The notes under the pieces were generated by a model. The model saw only the letters and a program-made list of their open reading frames with translations, had not been told where the DNA came from and searched no databases. Source: Streptomyces rugosispiralis (GTDB taxonomy: Bacteria; Actinomycetota; Actinomycetes; Streptomycetales; Streptomycetaceae). Taken from it: a stretch of 64,000 nt of DNA. This document shows, piece after piece, positions 40,231 to 47,440 of this stretch. The position numbers and the translations under genes are program-made. The DNA lies in assembly GCF_024505145.1 (NCBI RefSeq), contig NZ_JANIAA010000003.1, forward strand, positions 1 through 64,000. Direction: 5' to 3'. Positions within the stretch are counted from its first letter, which is position 1; every line of letters begins with the position of its first letter.

Positions 40231-40871
40231 TGCGTTGCCCCCTCGGCGACGCGCAGATCGGTCCGGGTGCTCACGGCCGCCCCGATGATCGCCCGCAGCG
40301 CGTCGGCGGCCATGGCGGCGGGCAGTGCGGGTTCCGCCCCGTCCACGACCTGTTCGGGCGCGTACGGGAGATGGACGAAGCCGCCGCGCAGCGCGGGCCG
40401 CTCGGTGGCGATGAGATGGGCCAGACCGTAGAAGACGTGGTTGCACACAAACGTTCCGGCAGTCTGCGAGACGGCGGCCGGAATTCCCGCCTCGCGGACG
40501 GCCGCGACACACGCCTTGACGGGCAGGGACGCGAAGTAGGCGGCGGGGCCGCCCTCGACCACCGGTTCGTCGATGGGCTGCCGTCCGGCGTTGTCGGGTA
40601 TCCGGGCGTCGTCCACGTTGATCGCGACCCGCTCGACGGTGACACCGGGACGGCCACCCGCCTGGCCCACGCACAGCACCAGGTCGGGGTCGGCCTCCGC
40701 CACCGCGGCGGACAGTTCCTCGAGGGCGGTGCCGAAGACGCAGGCGAGTTGTACCGCCGTGACCTCGGTGCCGGGCGGCGGATCGGCGGCCACCAGGGAC
40801 ACGGCCTGCCAGGACGGGTTGTTGGCCGAGCCCGCGAAGGGTTCGAAGCCGGTGAGAAGCACACGGGTCAC
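40227..40871 (-). CDS. pcp: Pyroglutamyl-peptidase I
   Basis: A 214-aa cysteine peptidase (C15) that removes N-terminal pyroglutamate, releasing 5-oxoproline. The start VLLTGFEPFAG is canonical, and the catalytic triad is Glu80 (TVERVAIN), Cys143 (TAGTFVCNHVFYGLAH) and His167 (GGFVHLPY). The GTG start follows AAGGGGG. It is third in the DUF969-DUF979-pcp-DUF2891 operon, 14 bp after the permease-like gene, and supplies substrate for the oxoprolinase encoded across the regulator. Confidence 0.94.
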   Translation of the reverse strand: MTRVLLTGFEPFAGSANNPSWQAVSLVAADPPPGTEVTAVQLACVFGTALEELSAAVAEADPDLVLCVGQAGGRPGVTVERVAINVDDARIPDNAGRQPIDEPVVEGGPAAYFASLPVKACVAAVREAGIPAAVSQTAGTFVCNHVFYGLAHLIATERPALRGGFVHLPYAPEQVVDGAEPALPAAMAADALRAIIGAAVSTRTDLRVAEGATH

Positions 40872-40885
40872 AGCAGCGGCCCCCT

Positions 40886-41854
40886 TCAGAAGGCGAACAG
40901 CGAGATGATGGCGATGTTGCAGACCAGCAGCGCCCCGGCGGTGGGGATCTGCGCCTTGATGGGCCCGTACTGGTCCTTGAGTTCCAGCAGGGCGGCGGGC
41001 ACCAGATTGAAGTTGGCGGCCATGGGTGTCACGAGCGTGCCGCAGAATCCGGCCAGCATGCCGACCGCGAGGACGACGGGCGCGTCCCCGTGCATCTGCT
41101 GGATGAGCACGGGCCAGCCGATGGCGGCGGTCATCACCGGGAAGGCGGCGAAGGCGTTGCCCATGATGACGGTGAACAGGGCCATTCCCACGCAGTAGAC
41201 GGCCACGGCGACGTACTTCTGGCCCTCCGGCAGCACCTGTTCGGTGATCTTGCCGACCTGGGTGCCGACTCCCGCCTCCTGGAAGATGGAGCCGAGCACG
41301 GCGAGCAACTGGGGCAGCAGCAGCGCCCAGCCCATGGACTCCAGCAGGCTCCGGCCGGCGTGCAGCGGCACCGCGGGCCGCCGCTCGCGCACCACGACCA
41401 TGCCGACCACCAGCCCGGCGATCGCGCCGAAGCCGAGGCCGAGGATGGTCTCGCTGCCCGCCTCCAGGACCGGTTCGCCCCCGATGTGCCAGTGCTTGAC
41501 GGCCGAGGCGCAGACGACGGCGACCAGCGGGATGGTGAGCGCCGGGACGAACAGTTTGCTGCCGAGCCGGGCGGCGGACGCGGTGCGCTGCTCGGGCGTG
41601 GTGGTGCGCGGCACACCGCGCCCGGTGAGCTGGAAGCCGCCCAGACAGACCATGGCGAGGACGGCGACGCCCAGCGGTTCGGCCGGGGCCTTCTTCTCCA
41701 CCACCCAGCTGCTGTAGAAGAAGCAGCCGCCGAGCAGCCCCCAGAAGGCGGCCGAGCCCAGGCGCTTGGGGTTGGTGCGGTCGACGACCATCTGGGCGGC
41801 CATGGCGAGGAAGACGGCGCCGACGAGCCAGTAGAACCACTCCGCCTTGATCAC
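40886..41854 (-). CDS. DUF979 membrane protein, putative transporter subunit
   Basis: A 322-aa protein with about eight to nine hydrophobic helices, a conserved PVMTAAIGWP segment and NFNLVPAALLELKDQYGPIKAQIPTA near the end. DUF979 proteins pair with DUF969 proteins and are held to be transporters. The GTG start overlaps the upstream stop (GTGA) and has GGAGGA. Linked to pcp and under the same operator as pxpABC, it probably takes up 5-oxoproline or pyroglutamyl peptides. Confidence 0.83.
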   Translation of the reverse strand: MIKAEWFYWLVGAVFLAMAAQMVVDRTNPKRLGSAAFWGLLGGCFFYSSWVVEKKAPAEPLGVAVLAMVCLGGFQLTGRGVPRTTTPEQRTASAARLGSKLFVPALTIPLVAVVCASAVKHWHIGGEPVLEAGSETILGLGFGAIAGLVVGMVVVRERRPAVPLHAGRSLLESMGWALLLPQLLAVLGSIFQEAGVGTQVGKITEQVLPEGQKYVAVAVYCVGMALFTVIMGNAFAAFPVMTAAIGWPVLIQQMHGDAPVVLAVGMLAGFCGTLVTPMAANFNLVPAALLELKDQYGPIKAQIPTAGALLVCNIAIISLFAF

Positions 41855-42573
41855 TTGGCTTCCTCCGCGGTGCGGCTGCCCTCGGCAGCGGTTCGGCCGC
41901 CGGATGCGGCGAGGTCGTGCTCCAGTGAGCGGTCCAGGCGCAGCAGCCGGAAGCCGTGGATGAGGAACGCGCAGACGGCGGTGGGGATGGCCCACAGCGC
42001 CAGCTGAAGCGGCTCCAGATGGGTGTGGTACGTGGTGTTGACGAACCCGGTGATCAGCAGGATCGAGCCGATGGCCAGGAAGCAGTCCTCGCCGAAGAAC
42101 AGCCCGACCGTGTCGGCGCTGGCGGAGTACGAGCGGACGCGCTCGCGGACCCGCTCGGGCAGCGGGCCGTGGCGGCGCTCCGCGGCGCCCTCGGCCATCG
42201 GCGCGACCATCGGCCGGACGCTCTGGGCCGGGCCGCCGATGCTGGTGAGGCCGAGGGCGGCGGTGAGCTGGCGCAGCAACAGGTAGAGGGCGAGGAACCG
42301 GCCGGTGGTGAGCTTGCCGAGCCGGCCGATGAGGGTACGGGCCTGTTCCTGGAGGCCGTGGCGCTCCAGGAGGCCGATCACGGGCAGGGTGATGACGAAG
42401 ATCGTCACCGAGCGGCTGGAGGCGAAGCCGTTGCCGAAGGCCGCCAGGATCTCCTGGGGCGAGAGCTTGGCCAGCAGTCCGGTGGCGATGCCGGCGACCC
42501 CCACCACCAGCAACGGGTTGCGTCGTGTGGCGAATCCGAGGATCACCACGAGGACGCCAAGGAGAACGATCAT
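41851..42573 (-). CDS. DUF969 membrane protein, putative transporter subunit
   Basis: A 240-aa protein with about five to six membrane helices, starting MIVLLGVLVVILGFATRRNPLLVVG and holding GLTSIGGPAQSVRPMVAPMAEGAA, which is conserved in DUF969. It is first in the operon behind a GntR-type operator and overlaps the DUF979 gene. The two proteins together likely form one transporter. Confidence 0.83.
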   Translation of the reverse strand: MIVLLGVLVVILGFATRRNPLLVVGVAGIATGLLAKLSPQEILAAFGNGFASSRSVTIFVITLPVIGLLERHGLQEQARTLIGRLGKLTTGRFLALYLLLRQLTAALGLTSIGGPAQSVRPMVAPMAEGAAERRHGPLPERVRERVRSYSASADTVGLFFGEDCFLAIGSILLITGFVNTTYHTHLEPLQLALWAIPTAVCAFLIHGFRLLRLDRSLEHDLAASGGRTAAEGSRTAEEAK

Positions 42574-42628
42574 GCGTCCGGCCTTCCGCGCACAAGGACC
42601 TCACGGGGGCGTGAGGAGGGTGCACCGG

Positions 42629-42659
42629 AGGCTAGGCGTTCGTTCAACGATCCGACAAG
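42629..42659 (-). promoter_or_regulatory. Promoter and GntR operator of the DUF969-DUF979-pcp operon
   Basis: Minus strand: TTGTCG (42653-42658), an 18-bp spacer, TAGCCT (42629-42634). The spacer is occupied by GATCGTTGAACGAAC, a near-perfect form of the palindrome GATCGTTnAACGATC. With CTTGTCG in front, 20 of 22 bases equal the site upstream of pxpA. Confidence 0.7.
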
Positions 42660-42713
42660 AGCCTGAAACAAACTTGTTCCGGCGCCGCCGGATCGTTTAC
42701 CGCCGGGAAACCC

Positions 42714-43523
42714 CTATCGCCGGGACATCTTCCGCCCGTAGGCATCGGCCAACTGCCCCTGGGAATCGTCCAGATAGGAGGCGAGCAGCCGCTCGGCCTC
42801 CACCGCGTCACCGCCCTGCAGCACCTCCAGGATCTGGCGGTTGCGCACCAGATAGGGGGCGTGGAAGCGGCGGGGATCGGCCATGACGTGGAACACCAGC
42901 CGCAGCTCGGCCAGCACCGCGCGCATGAGTTCGTCGGCGCGGGGGCTTCCGGCGAGGGAGACGATCGCCTGATGGAAGCGGATATTGGCGGTGGACAGGT
43001 CCTGCCAGGCCCGGTCCCGCGCGGCCCGCTCGCCCGCCAGGACCGCCGCCTCGACCGCCCGCACCTCGTACGGCGGCTCGCCCAGGCCGCGCACCGTCGC
43101 GCATTCGACGAGGCGGCGCACGCGGTAGATGTCGTTGAGGTCGTCGACCGTGACGACGCGGACGAAGACGCCGCGGTTCAGTTCGTGCACCAGCAGCCGC
43201 TCGTGGGTCAGCAGGCGGAACGCCTCCCGGAGGGTGTTGCGCGAGACGCCGAGCGCGCCGCCCACGCTGTCCTCGGACAGCCGGGTACCGGGCGGGAAGA
43301 ACCCCTCGGCGATGCGGTCGCGCAGGATGTCCGCGACGCGCTCCGCCGTGCTGGTGCGCCCCAGCAGCGCCCGGTCGGCCTCGAGTCCGGCGGCGAGACC
43401 GGGGGCCGGGGCGTACCCGTCCGGCTCGGCCGGCTCCGCTGCCCCCGGCGCATCCGGCATCTCCGGCGACTCGTCCGACGACCCGCCGGAACGGCGATTC
43501 GCACCCTTTGCACCGTTCGCCAC
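42714..43523 (-). CDS. GntR-family (FCD) regulator of the 5-oxoproline genes
   Basis: About 269 aa. The winged helix (RVADILRDRIAEGFFPPGTRLSEDSVGGALGVSRNTLREAFRLL) is followed by an all-helical FCD ligand domain with the metal-binding His/Asp pattern (TANIRFHQAIVSLAGSPRADELM). A Pro/Ala/Glu-rich linker of about 60 residues precedes the DNA-binding part. I prefer the GTG at 43523, which has GGGG upstream; the longer frame starts at a TTG (43571). It is divergent from pxpA and lies between the two sets of genes that share its probable operator. Confidence 0.88.
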   Translation of the reverse strand: MANGAKGANRRSGGSSDESPEMPDAPGAAEPAEPDGYAPAPGLAAGLEADRALLGRTSTAERVADILRDRIAEGFFPPGTRLSEDSVGGALGVSRNTLREAFRLLTHERLLVHELNRGVFVRVVTVDDLNDIYRVRRLVECATVRGLGEPPYEVRAVEAAVLAGERAARDRAWQDLSTANIRFHQAIVSLAGSPRADELMRAVLAELRLVFHVMADPRRFHAPYLVRNRQILEVLQGGDAVEAERLLASYLDDSQGQLADAYGRKMSRR

Positions 43524-43601
43524 ATCAGCCCCTGTTCGGTGTCTCGTTCGTCCCGTATAGCGAGAAGTCAAGCCCAGAAACCGTCACCGGACAACAACCA
43601 T

Positions 43602-43632
43602 CTTGTCGGATCGTTCAACGATCGCTTACCTT
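43602..43632 (+). promoter_or_regulatory. Promoter and GntR operator of pxpABC
   Basis: TTGTCG (43603-43608), an 18-bp spacer and TACCTT (43627-43632) form a promoter about 50 bp upstream of the pxpA ATG. The spacer holds the perfect palindrome GATCGTTCAACGATC (43609-43623), so a bound repressor would block polymerase directly. Confidence 0.7.
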
Positions 43633-43682
43633 GTGGTGCCATCCGCAACCCGCACGTATCCCCCACGCCCGAACGGACGGAT

Positions 43683-44462
43683 ATGACCGCATCCTTGGCG
43701 AACCTGTCCATCGATCTCAACGCCGACCTCGGCGAGGGGTTCGGCCGCTGGCAGCTCACCGACGACGAGGCCCTGCTGTCCATCGTCACCAGCGCCAATG
43801 TCGCCTGCGGCTTCCACGCCGGGGACCCCTCGACCATGCGCCGGGTGTGCGAGCTGGCCGCCGAGCGCGGGGTGCGCGTCGGGGCCCAGGTCTCGTACCG
43901 GGACCTGGCCGGTTTCGGCCGGCGCAGCATGGACGTCCCGCCCCGGGAGCTGGCCGACGAGATCGCCTACCAGATCGGCGCGTTGGAGATCTTCGCGCGT
44001 GCCGCCGGGACGCGGGTGCACTACGTCAAGCCCCATGGCGCGCTCTACAACCGCAGCGTGCACGACGAGGCGCAGGCCGGCGCCGTGGTCAGGGGCGTCC
44101 AACTGGCCGCCGGCGGTCCACTGCCGGTGCTGGGGCTGCCCGGGTCCCGGCTGCACGAGGCGGCCCGCGCGGCCGGGCTGCCGGTGATCGCCGAGGCGTT
44201 CGCCGACCGCGCCTACACCGCCGCCGGGACGCTCGTGCCGCGCACCGAGCCCGGCGCCGTGGTCCATGACCCGGACACGGTGGTCAAGCGCGCCCTCGGC
44301 TTCGCCCGCGACCGCGCGGTGACCTCGATCGACGGACGGCGCGTCGAGGTGGACGTGCGTTCGCTGTGCGTCCACGGCGACACCCCCGGCGCCGCCGACC
44401 TCGCCCGCCGGGTGCGGTCCGAGCTGGCCGCCGCGGGGGTGCGCGTGGCGGCGTTCACATGA
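43683..44462 (+). CDS. pxpA: 5-oxoprolinase subunit PxpA (LamB/YcsF family)
   Basis: A 259-aa subunit of the bacterial ATP-dependent 5-oxoprolinase, which hydrolyses 5-oxoproline to glutamate. Family motifs are LNADLGEGFG, SANVACGFHAGDP, KPHGALYN and CVHGDTPGA. The ATG at 43683 is chosen because it precedes the conserved start directly; the longer frame overlaps the regulator gene. It is first of three genes coupled by ATGA overlaps. Confidence 0.94.
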   Translation: MTASLANLSIDLNADLGEGFGRWQLTDDEALLSIVTSANVACGFHAGDPSTMRRVCELAAERGVRVGAQVSYRDLAGFGRRSMDVPPRELADEIAYQIGALEIFARAAGTRVHYVKPHGALYNRSVHDEAQAGAVVRGVQLAAGGPLPVLGLPGSRLHEAARAAGLPVIAEAFADRAYTAAGTLVPRTEPGAVVHDPDTVVKRALGFARDRAVTSIDGRRVEVDVRSLCVHGDTPGAADLARRVRSELAAAGVRVAAFT

Positions 44463-45109
44463 CGCTGCGGACCCTGCCCGTCGGTGAGCACGGGCTGCTC
44501 ATCGAGCTCGACAGCGGCGAGGCGGCCGAGGCGCTCCACGCGGAGCTGCTGCGCCGCGCCGCCGCGCGGCGGCTGCCCGCCGTGCGCGAGATCGTGCCCG
44601 CCGCCCGCACCGTGTTCCTCGACGGGCTCGCCGATCCCGGGCGGCTCGCCGCCGAGCTGCCCGGCTGGCGGATACCGCCCCTCGACCGCGGCGACAGCGA
44701 GATCGTCGAGGTGCCCGTGCGCTACGACGGGCCCGATCTGGCCGCGGTCGCCGAGCGGTGGGGGGTGCCGCCCGAGGAGGCCGTACGGATCCACTCCGGG
44801 GCCGAGTTCCGGGTGGCCTTCTGCGGCTTCGCGCCCGGTTTCGGCTATCTGACGGGACTGCCCGAGCGGTTCCACGTACCGCGCCACGCGACGCCCAGGA
44901 CCCGGGTGCCGGTCGGCGCGGTGGCCCTCGCGGGCGGATACACGGGCGTCTATCCGCGCTCCTCCCCCGGTGGCTGGCAGCTCATCGGCACCACGGACGC
45001 CGTGCTGTGGGACACCGAACGGGAACCGGCGGCGCTGTTCACCCCCGGCACTCGCGTCCGCTTCGTCGCGGTGTCGGATGGCGCGATCCCCGAAGGGGCG
45101 GCGCCATGA
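44459..45109 (+). CDS. pxpB: 5-oxoprolinase subunit PxpB (KipI-like)
   Basis: A 216-aa protein of the KipI/allophanate hydrolase subunit 1 family. It has the conserved RIHSGAEFRVAFCGFAPGFGYLTGLP and GAVALAGGYTGVYPRSSPGGWQLIG. It forms the catalytic complex with PxpA and PxpC. ATGA overlaps join it to both neighbours, fixing both starts. Confidence 0.94.
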   Translation: MTLRTLPVGEHGLLIELDSGEAAEALHAELLRRAAARRLPAVREIVPAARTVFLDGLADPGRLAAELPGWRIPPLDRGDSEIVEVPVRYDGPDLAAVAERWGVPPEEAVRIHSGAEFRVAFCGFAPGFGYLTGLPERFHVPRHATPRTRVPVGAVALAGGYTGVYPRSSPGGWQLIGTTDAVLWDTEREPAALFTPGTRVRFVAVSDGAIPEGAAP

Positions 45110-46017
45110 CCGACAGCGCCTTCGTCGTCGTACGGCCGGGAGCCCTGACCACCGTCCAGGACCTGGGCCGGATCGGCCACGCCCATCTCGGGGTGCCCCG
45201 CTCGGGGGCGCTCGACCAGCCCGCCCACCGGCTCGCCAACCGCCTGGTGGGCAACGCCGAGGGGGCCGCGACCCTGGAGACCACGCTGACCGGCTGTGCG
45301 GTGCGGCTGCGCCGCCCGGCGACGGTCGCGGTCACCGGCGCGCCCTGCCCGGTCACGGTCGACGGCCGCCCGGTCGCGTGGGGCGGGCCCGTACGGGTGC
45401 CGTCGGGCGCGCTCCTGGAGGCCGGGGCCGCCGCCCACGGGGTGCGCAGCTATGTGGCGTTCGACGGCGGTGTCGAGGCCGAGCCGGTGCTCGGCAGCCG
45501 GGCCACGGATGTGCTCTCCGGCCTGGGCCCGGCGCCGCTCGCGGACGGCGCGGTGCTGCGGCTCGGGCGGCCGGGCGGGCCGGTGCCCGCCGTGGACGCG
45601 GTGCCGCATCGGGGCGTCGCACCCGAGCTGGTGCTCCCCGTGGTGCTCGGCCCGCGTGACGACTGGTTCACCCCCGCGGCGCTGCGCACCCTCTCCACCG
45701 GGGACTTCCGTGTCTCGGCCGCGAGCAACCGGATCGGCCTGCGGACCGAGGGCCCCTCACTGGAGCGGGCGCGGGACGGTGAGCTGGCCAGTGAGGGCAT
45801 GGCGCTCGGCGCGCTCCAAGTCCCGCCGGACGGACGGCCGGTGCTCTTCCTCGCCGACCATCCCACGACCGGCGGCTACCCGGTCGTGGGCGTCGTGCCG
45901 GAGCGGTATCTGGCCGCCGCGGGGCAGGCCGTCCCCGGCACTCCGGTGCGGTTCACCCCGCTGGGCCGGCCCTCCTGGGGGCCGCCCGCCCGGCGGACCG
46001 CGCCGGACGGCGGCTAG
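45106..46017 (+). CDS. pxpC: 5-oxoprolinase subunit PxpC (KipA-like)
   Basis: A 303-aa protein of the KipA/allophanate hydrolase subunit 2 family. It opens with VVRPGALTTVQDLGRIGHAHLGVPRSGALD and includes ASNRIGLRTEG and ADHPTTGGYPVVG. It completes the oxoprolinase. Its TAG stop shares the CTAG at 46014-46017 with the stop of the oppositely oriented WhiB-like gene. Confidence 0.94.
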   Translation: MTDSAFVVVRPGALTTVQDLGRIGHAHLGVPRSGALDQPAHRLANRLVGNAEGAATLETTLTGCAVRLRRPATVAVTGAPCPVTVDGRPVAWGGPVRVPSGALLEAGAAAHGVRSYVAFDGGVEAEPVLGSRATDVLSGLGPAPLADGAVLRLGRPGGPVPAVDAVPHRGVAPELVLPVVLGPRDDWFTPAALRTLSTGDFRVSAASNRIGLRTEGPSLERARDGELASEGMALGALQVPPDGRPVLFLADHPTTGGYPVVGVVPERYLAAAGQAVPGTPVRFTPLGRPSWGPPARRTAPDGG

Positions 46018-46280
46018 CGGGCGCGCCGTGCGCCGACGCGCTCCCTGCGCTGTGCCTTGCGGCGCAGCGCGCGGCGCTCCTCCTCACCGGTGCCGCCCCA
46101 GACCCCGTGGGTCATTCCGCTCTCCAGCGCGTAGTCCAGGCATTCCTGGATCACCGGACAGCGCCGGCAGACCTCCTTGGCCAGCGTCTCCTGCCGCCGC
46201 GCGGCCGGACCCGCCACCCCCACGGGGAAGAACAGTTCCGGATCCTCGTGCGTGCATTCGGCGTCATGCCACCAGGCCAT
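46014..46280 (-). CDS. WhiB-like (Wbl) iron-sulfur transcription factor
   Basis: An 88-aa Wbl protein. The four cluster cysteines are Cys9, Cys38, Cys41 and Cys47, followed by the beta-turn GVWGG (59-63) and a basic tail (EERRALRRKAQRRERVGARRAR) for DNA contact. The ATG at 46280 follows GGGAAGGGG; 12 extra codons in the longer frame are unlikely. Which named paralogue it is cannot be told with confidence. Confidence 0.9.
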   Translation of the reverse strand: MAWWHDAECTHEDPELFFPVGVAGPAARRQETLAKEVCRRCPVIQECLDYALESGMTHGVWGGTGEEERRALRRKAQRRERVGARRAR

Positions 46281-46503
46281 GGCTGCCCCTTCCCTGAGCG
46301 ACGTTCCTGAAAGCACCCGCCGTCGGGCTCACGCGCGGGGTGCGCGCGGCGTGCGCCCGTGGGTCATGCGGGCGCGTCCGGGCGGGCTTTGACAAGGTTC
46401 GGGTTTCCGATCGTGGCGGCGGCAAACGGATCCGAACACGCCATGCCTCATATCGGGCTGCCCGATTGAGCCCCGGGGCGGACCGAGACCCCTCCCAGGG
46501 GCG

Positions 46504-46722
46504 TCAGTCCCGCAGTCGCTCGGGCAGCAGGATGACGCTGCTGCCCGGCCGGCCGATCCACCTCGGCCCGCCGTCGACCGCGACCCCCGTGACCGCGGCG
46601 GCCATCGCCAGCGCCCGAGCGGTCCAGCCGGACGGATGCCCGCCGTCCCCGAAGCGATAGCGCCACGCCTCGTCCGGATCGCCCGGCTCCGGGTCGGGCA
46701 TGACCTCCTCGCAGGGGCACAT
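46504..46722 (-). CDS. Small hypothetical protein
   Basis: A 72-aa protein beginning MCPCEEVMPDPEPGDPDEAW, with a short hydrophobic-aromatic core (VAVDGGPRWIGRPGSSVILLPERL). No family recognised. The ATG at 46722 has AGGAA upstream; an ATG at 46701 sits close to GGAGG and is an alternative. Coding seems likely from the compositional bias only. Confidence 0.45.
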   Translation of the reverse strand: MCPCEEVMPDPEPGDPDEAWRYRFGDGGHPSGWTARALAMAAAVTGVAVDGGPRWIGRPGSSVILLPERLRD

Positions 46723-47095
46723 CACCGTTCCTGAGCAGTGAGCGGGAGTGACCCCGCGCACTGGCACGCCCCGAACGGTCTTGAGCGCACTGGTCCCCGG
46801 CGTACTCGACCCCGGGGCAGCGACACGGATCCTGTCCGTGGTCCAATCCCGGGAGGCCGGTTCCCTGCGCGACCTGGCCTGTGGGCTCAGCCAGAGGCGA
46901 CGGGGAGGCCCTGAACCATCACTCCGGTGGAGCAGGGGCCCCGCACGCTGGCACCGAACCCGGCGTCCCAGATCGCGACTTCACGCTACCCCGACCCGCA
47001 AAGACCACCGCAACCCCGGAAACCGACCATCACACGATCGAGCTAAAACGACCTCACGCTCACCCCTCGAACAGCAGCCAGCACCCCGTCGCGGG
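46723..47095. other. Gene-free stretch with lowered GC
   Basis: About 370 bp with no convincing gene on either strand. The part from about 46960 to 47090 is clearly less GC-rich than its surroundings and reads as non-coding in all frames. It follows directly on the abnormal C-terminus of the ankyrin gene, so it may be a rearrangement scar. I saw no tRNA and no insertion-sequence ends. Confidence 0.4.
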
Positions 47096-47440
47096 CTATG
47101 GAGGCGCAGATTCACGCGTCGGGGTGGTCGAAGACCAAGACGGCCACGGTGCCCGGGGCCGCCAGGGGTCGGCCCCGGCCGCGATGAGCGCCGACACCTT
47201 CTCCCGGTCCCAGTCGCGCACCGCGTGCCACAGCGGGGTGCGGCCCGCCGCGTCCGGCTGGTCCGCCTCCCGCGCCACCGTGAGCAGTTCGGCCAGCACC
47301 TCGGCGCTTCCCGAGTAGCCCGCGGAGTGCAGCGGCGCCATATGGCCGCCGAGGACGCGGTCGGGGTCGGCCCCCGCGGCGAGCGCGGCGCGCACGGCCC
47401 GCAGATCCGTCCAGTCGTGGATGTCCTGCCAGTCGGTCAT
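47096..47440 (-). CDS. Ankyrin-repeat protein, probably truncated
   Basis: 114 aa with about two to three ankyrin repeats ([64 protein letters not shown]). After GADPW the sequence turns into low-complexity [20 protein letters not shown], which does not look like an ankyrin C-cap, so the 3' end has probably been replaced. The ATG overlaps the stop of the oxoprolinase gene. Such proteins often mediate protein-protein contact; partner unknown. Confidence 0.65.
   Translation of the reverse strand: MTDWQDIHDWTDLRAVRAALAAGADPDRVLGGHMAPLHSAGYSGSAEVLAELLTVAREADQPDAAGRTPLWHAVRDWDREKVSALIAAGADPWRPRAPWPSWSSTTPTRESAPP

Noticed and set aside
46723..47095. Transposase remnant or tRNA in the low-GC gap
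   Set aside because: No DDE-type residues, terminal repeats or cloverleaf could be found by eye.
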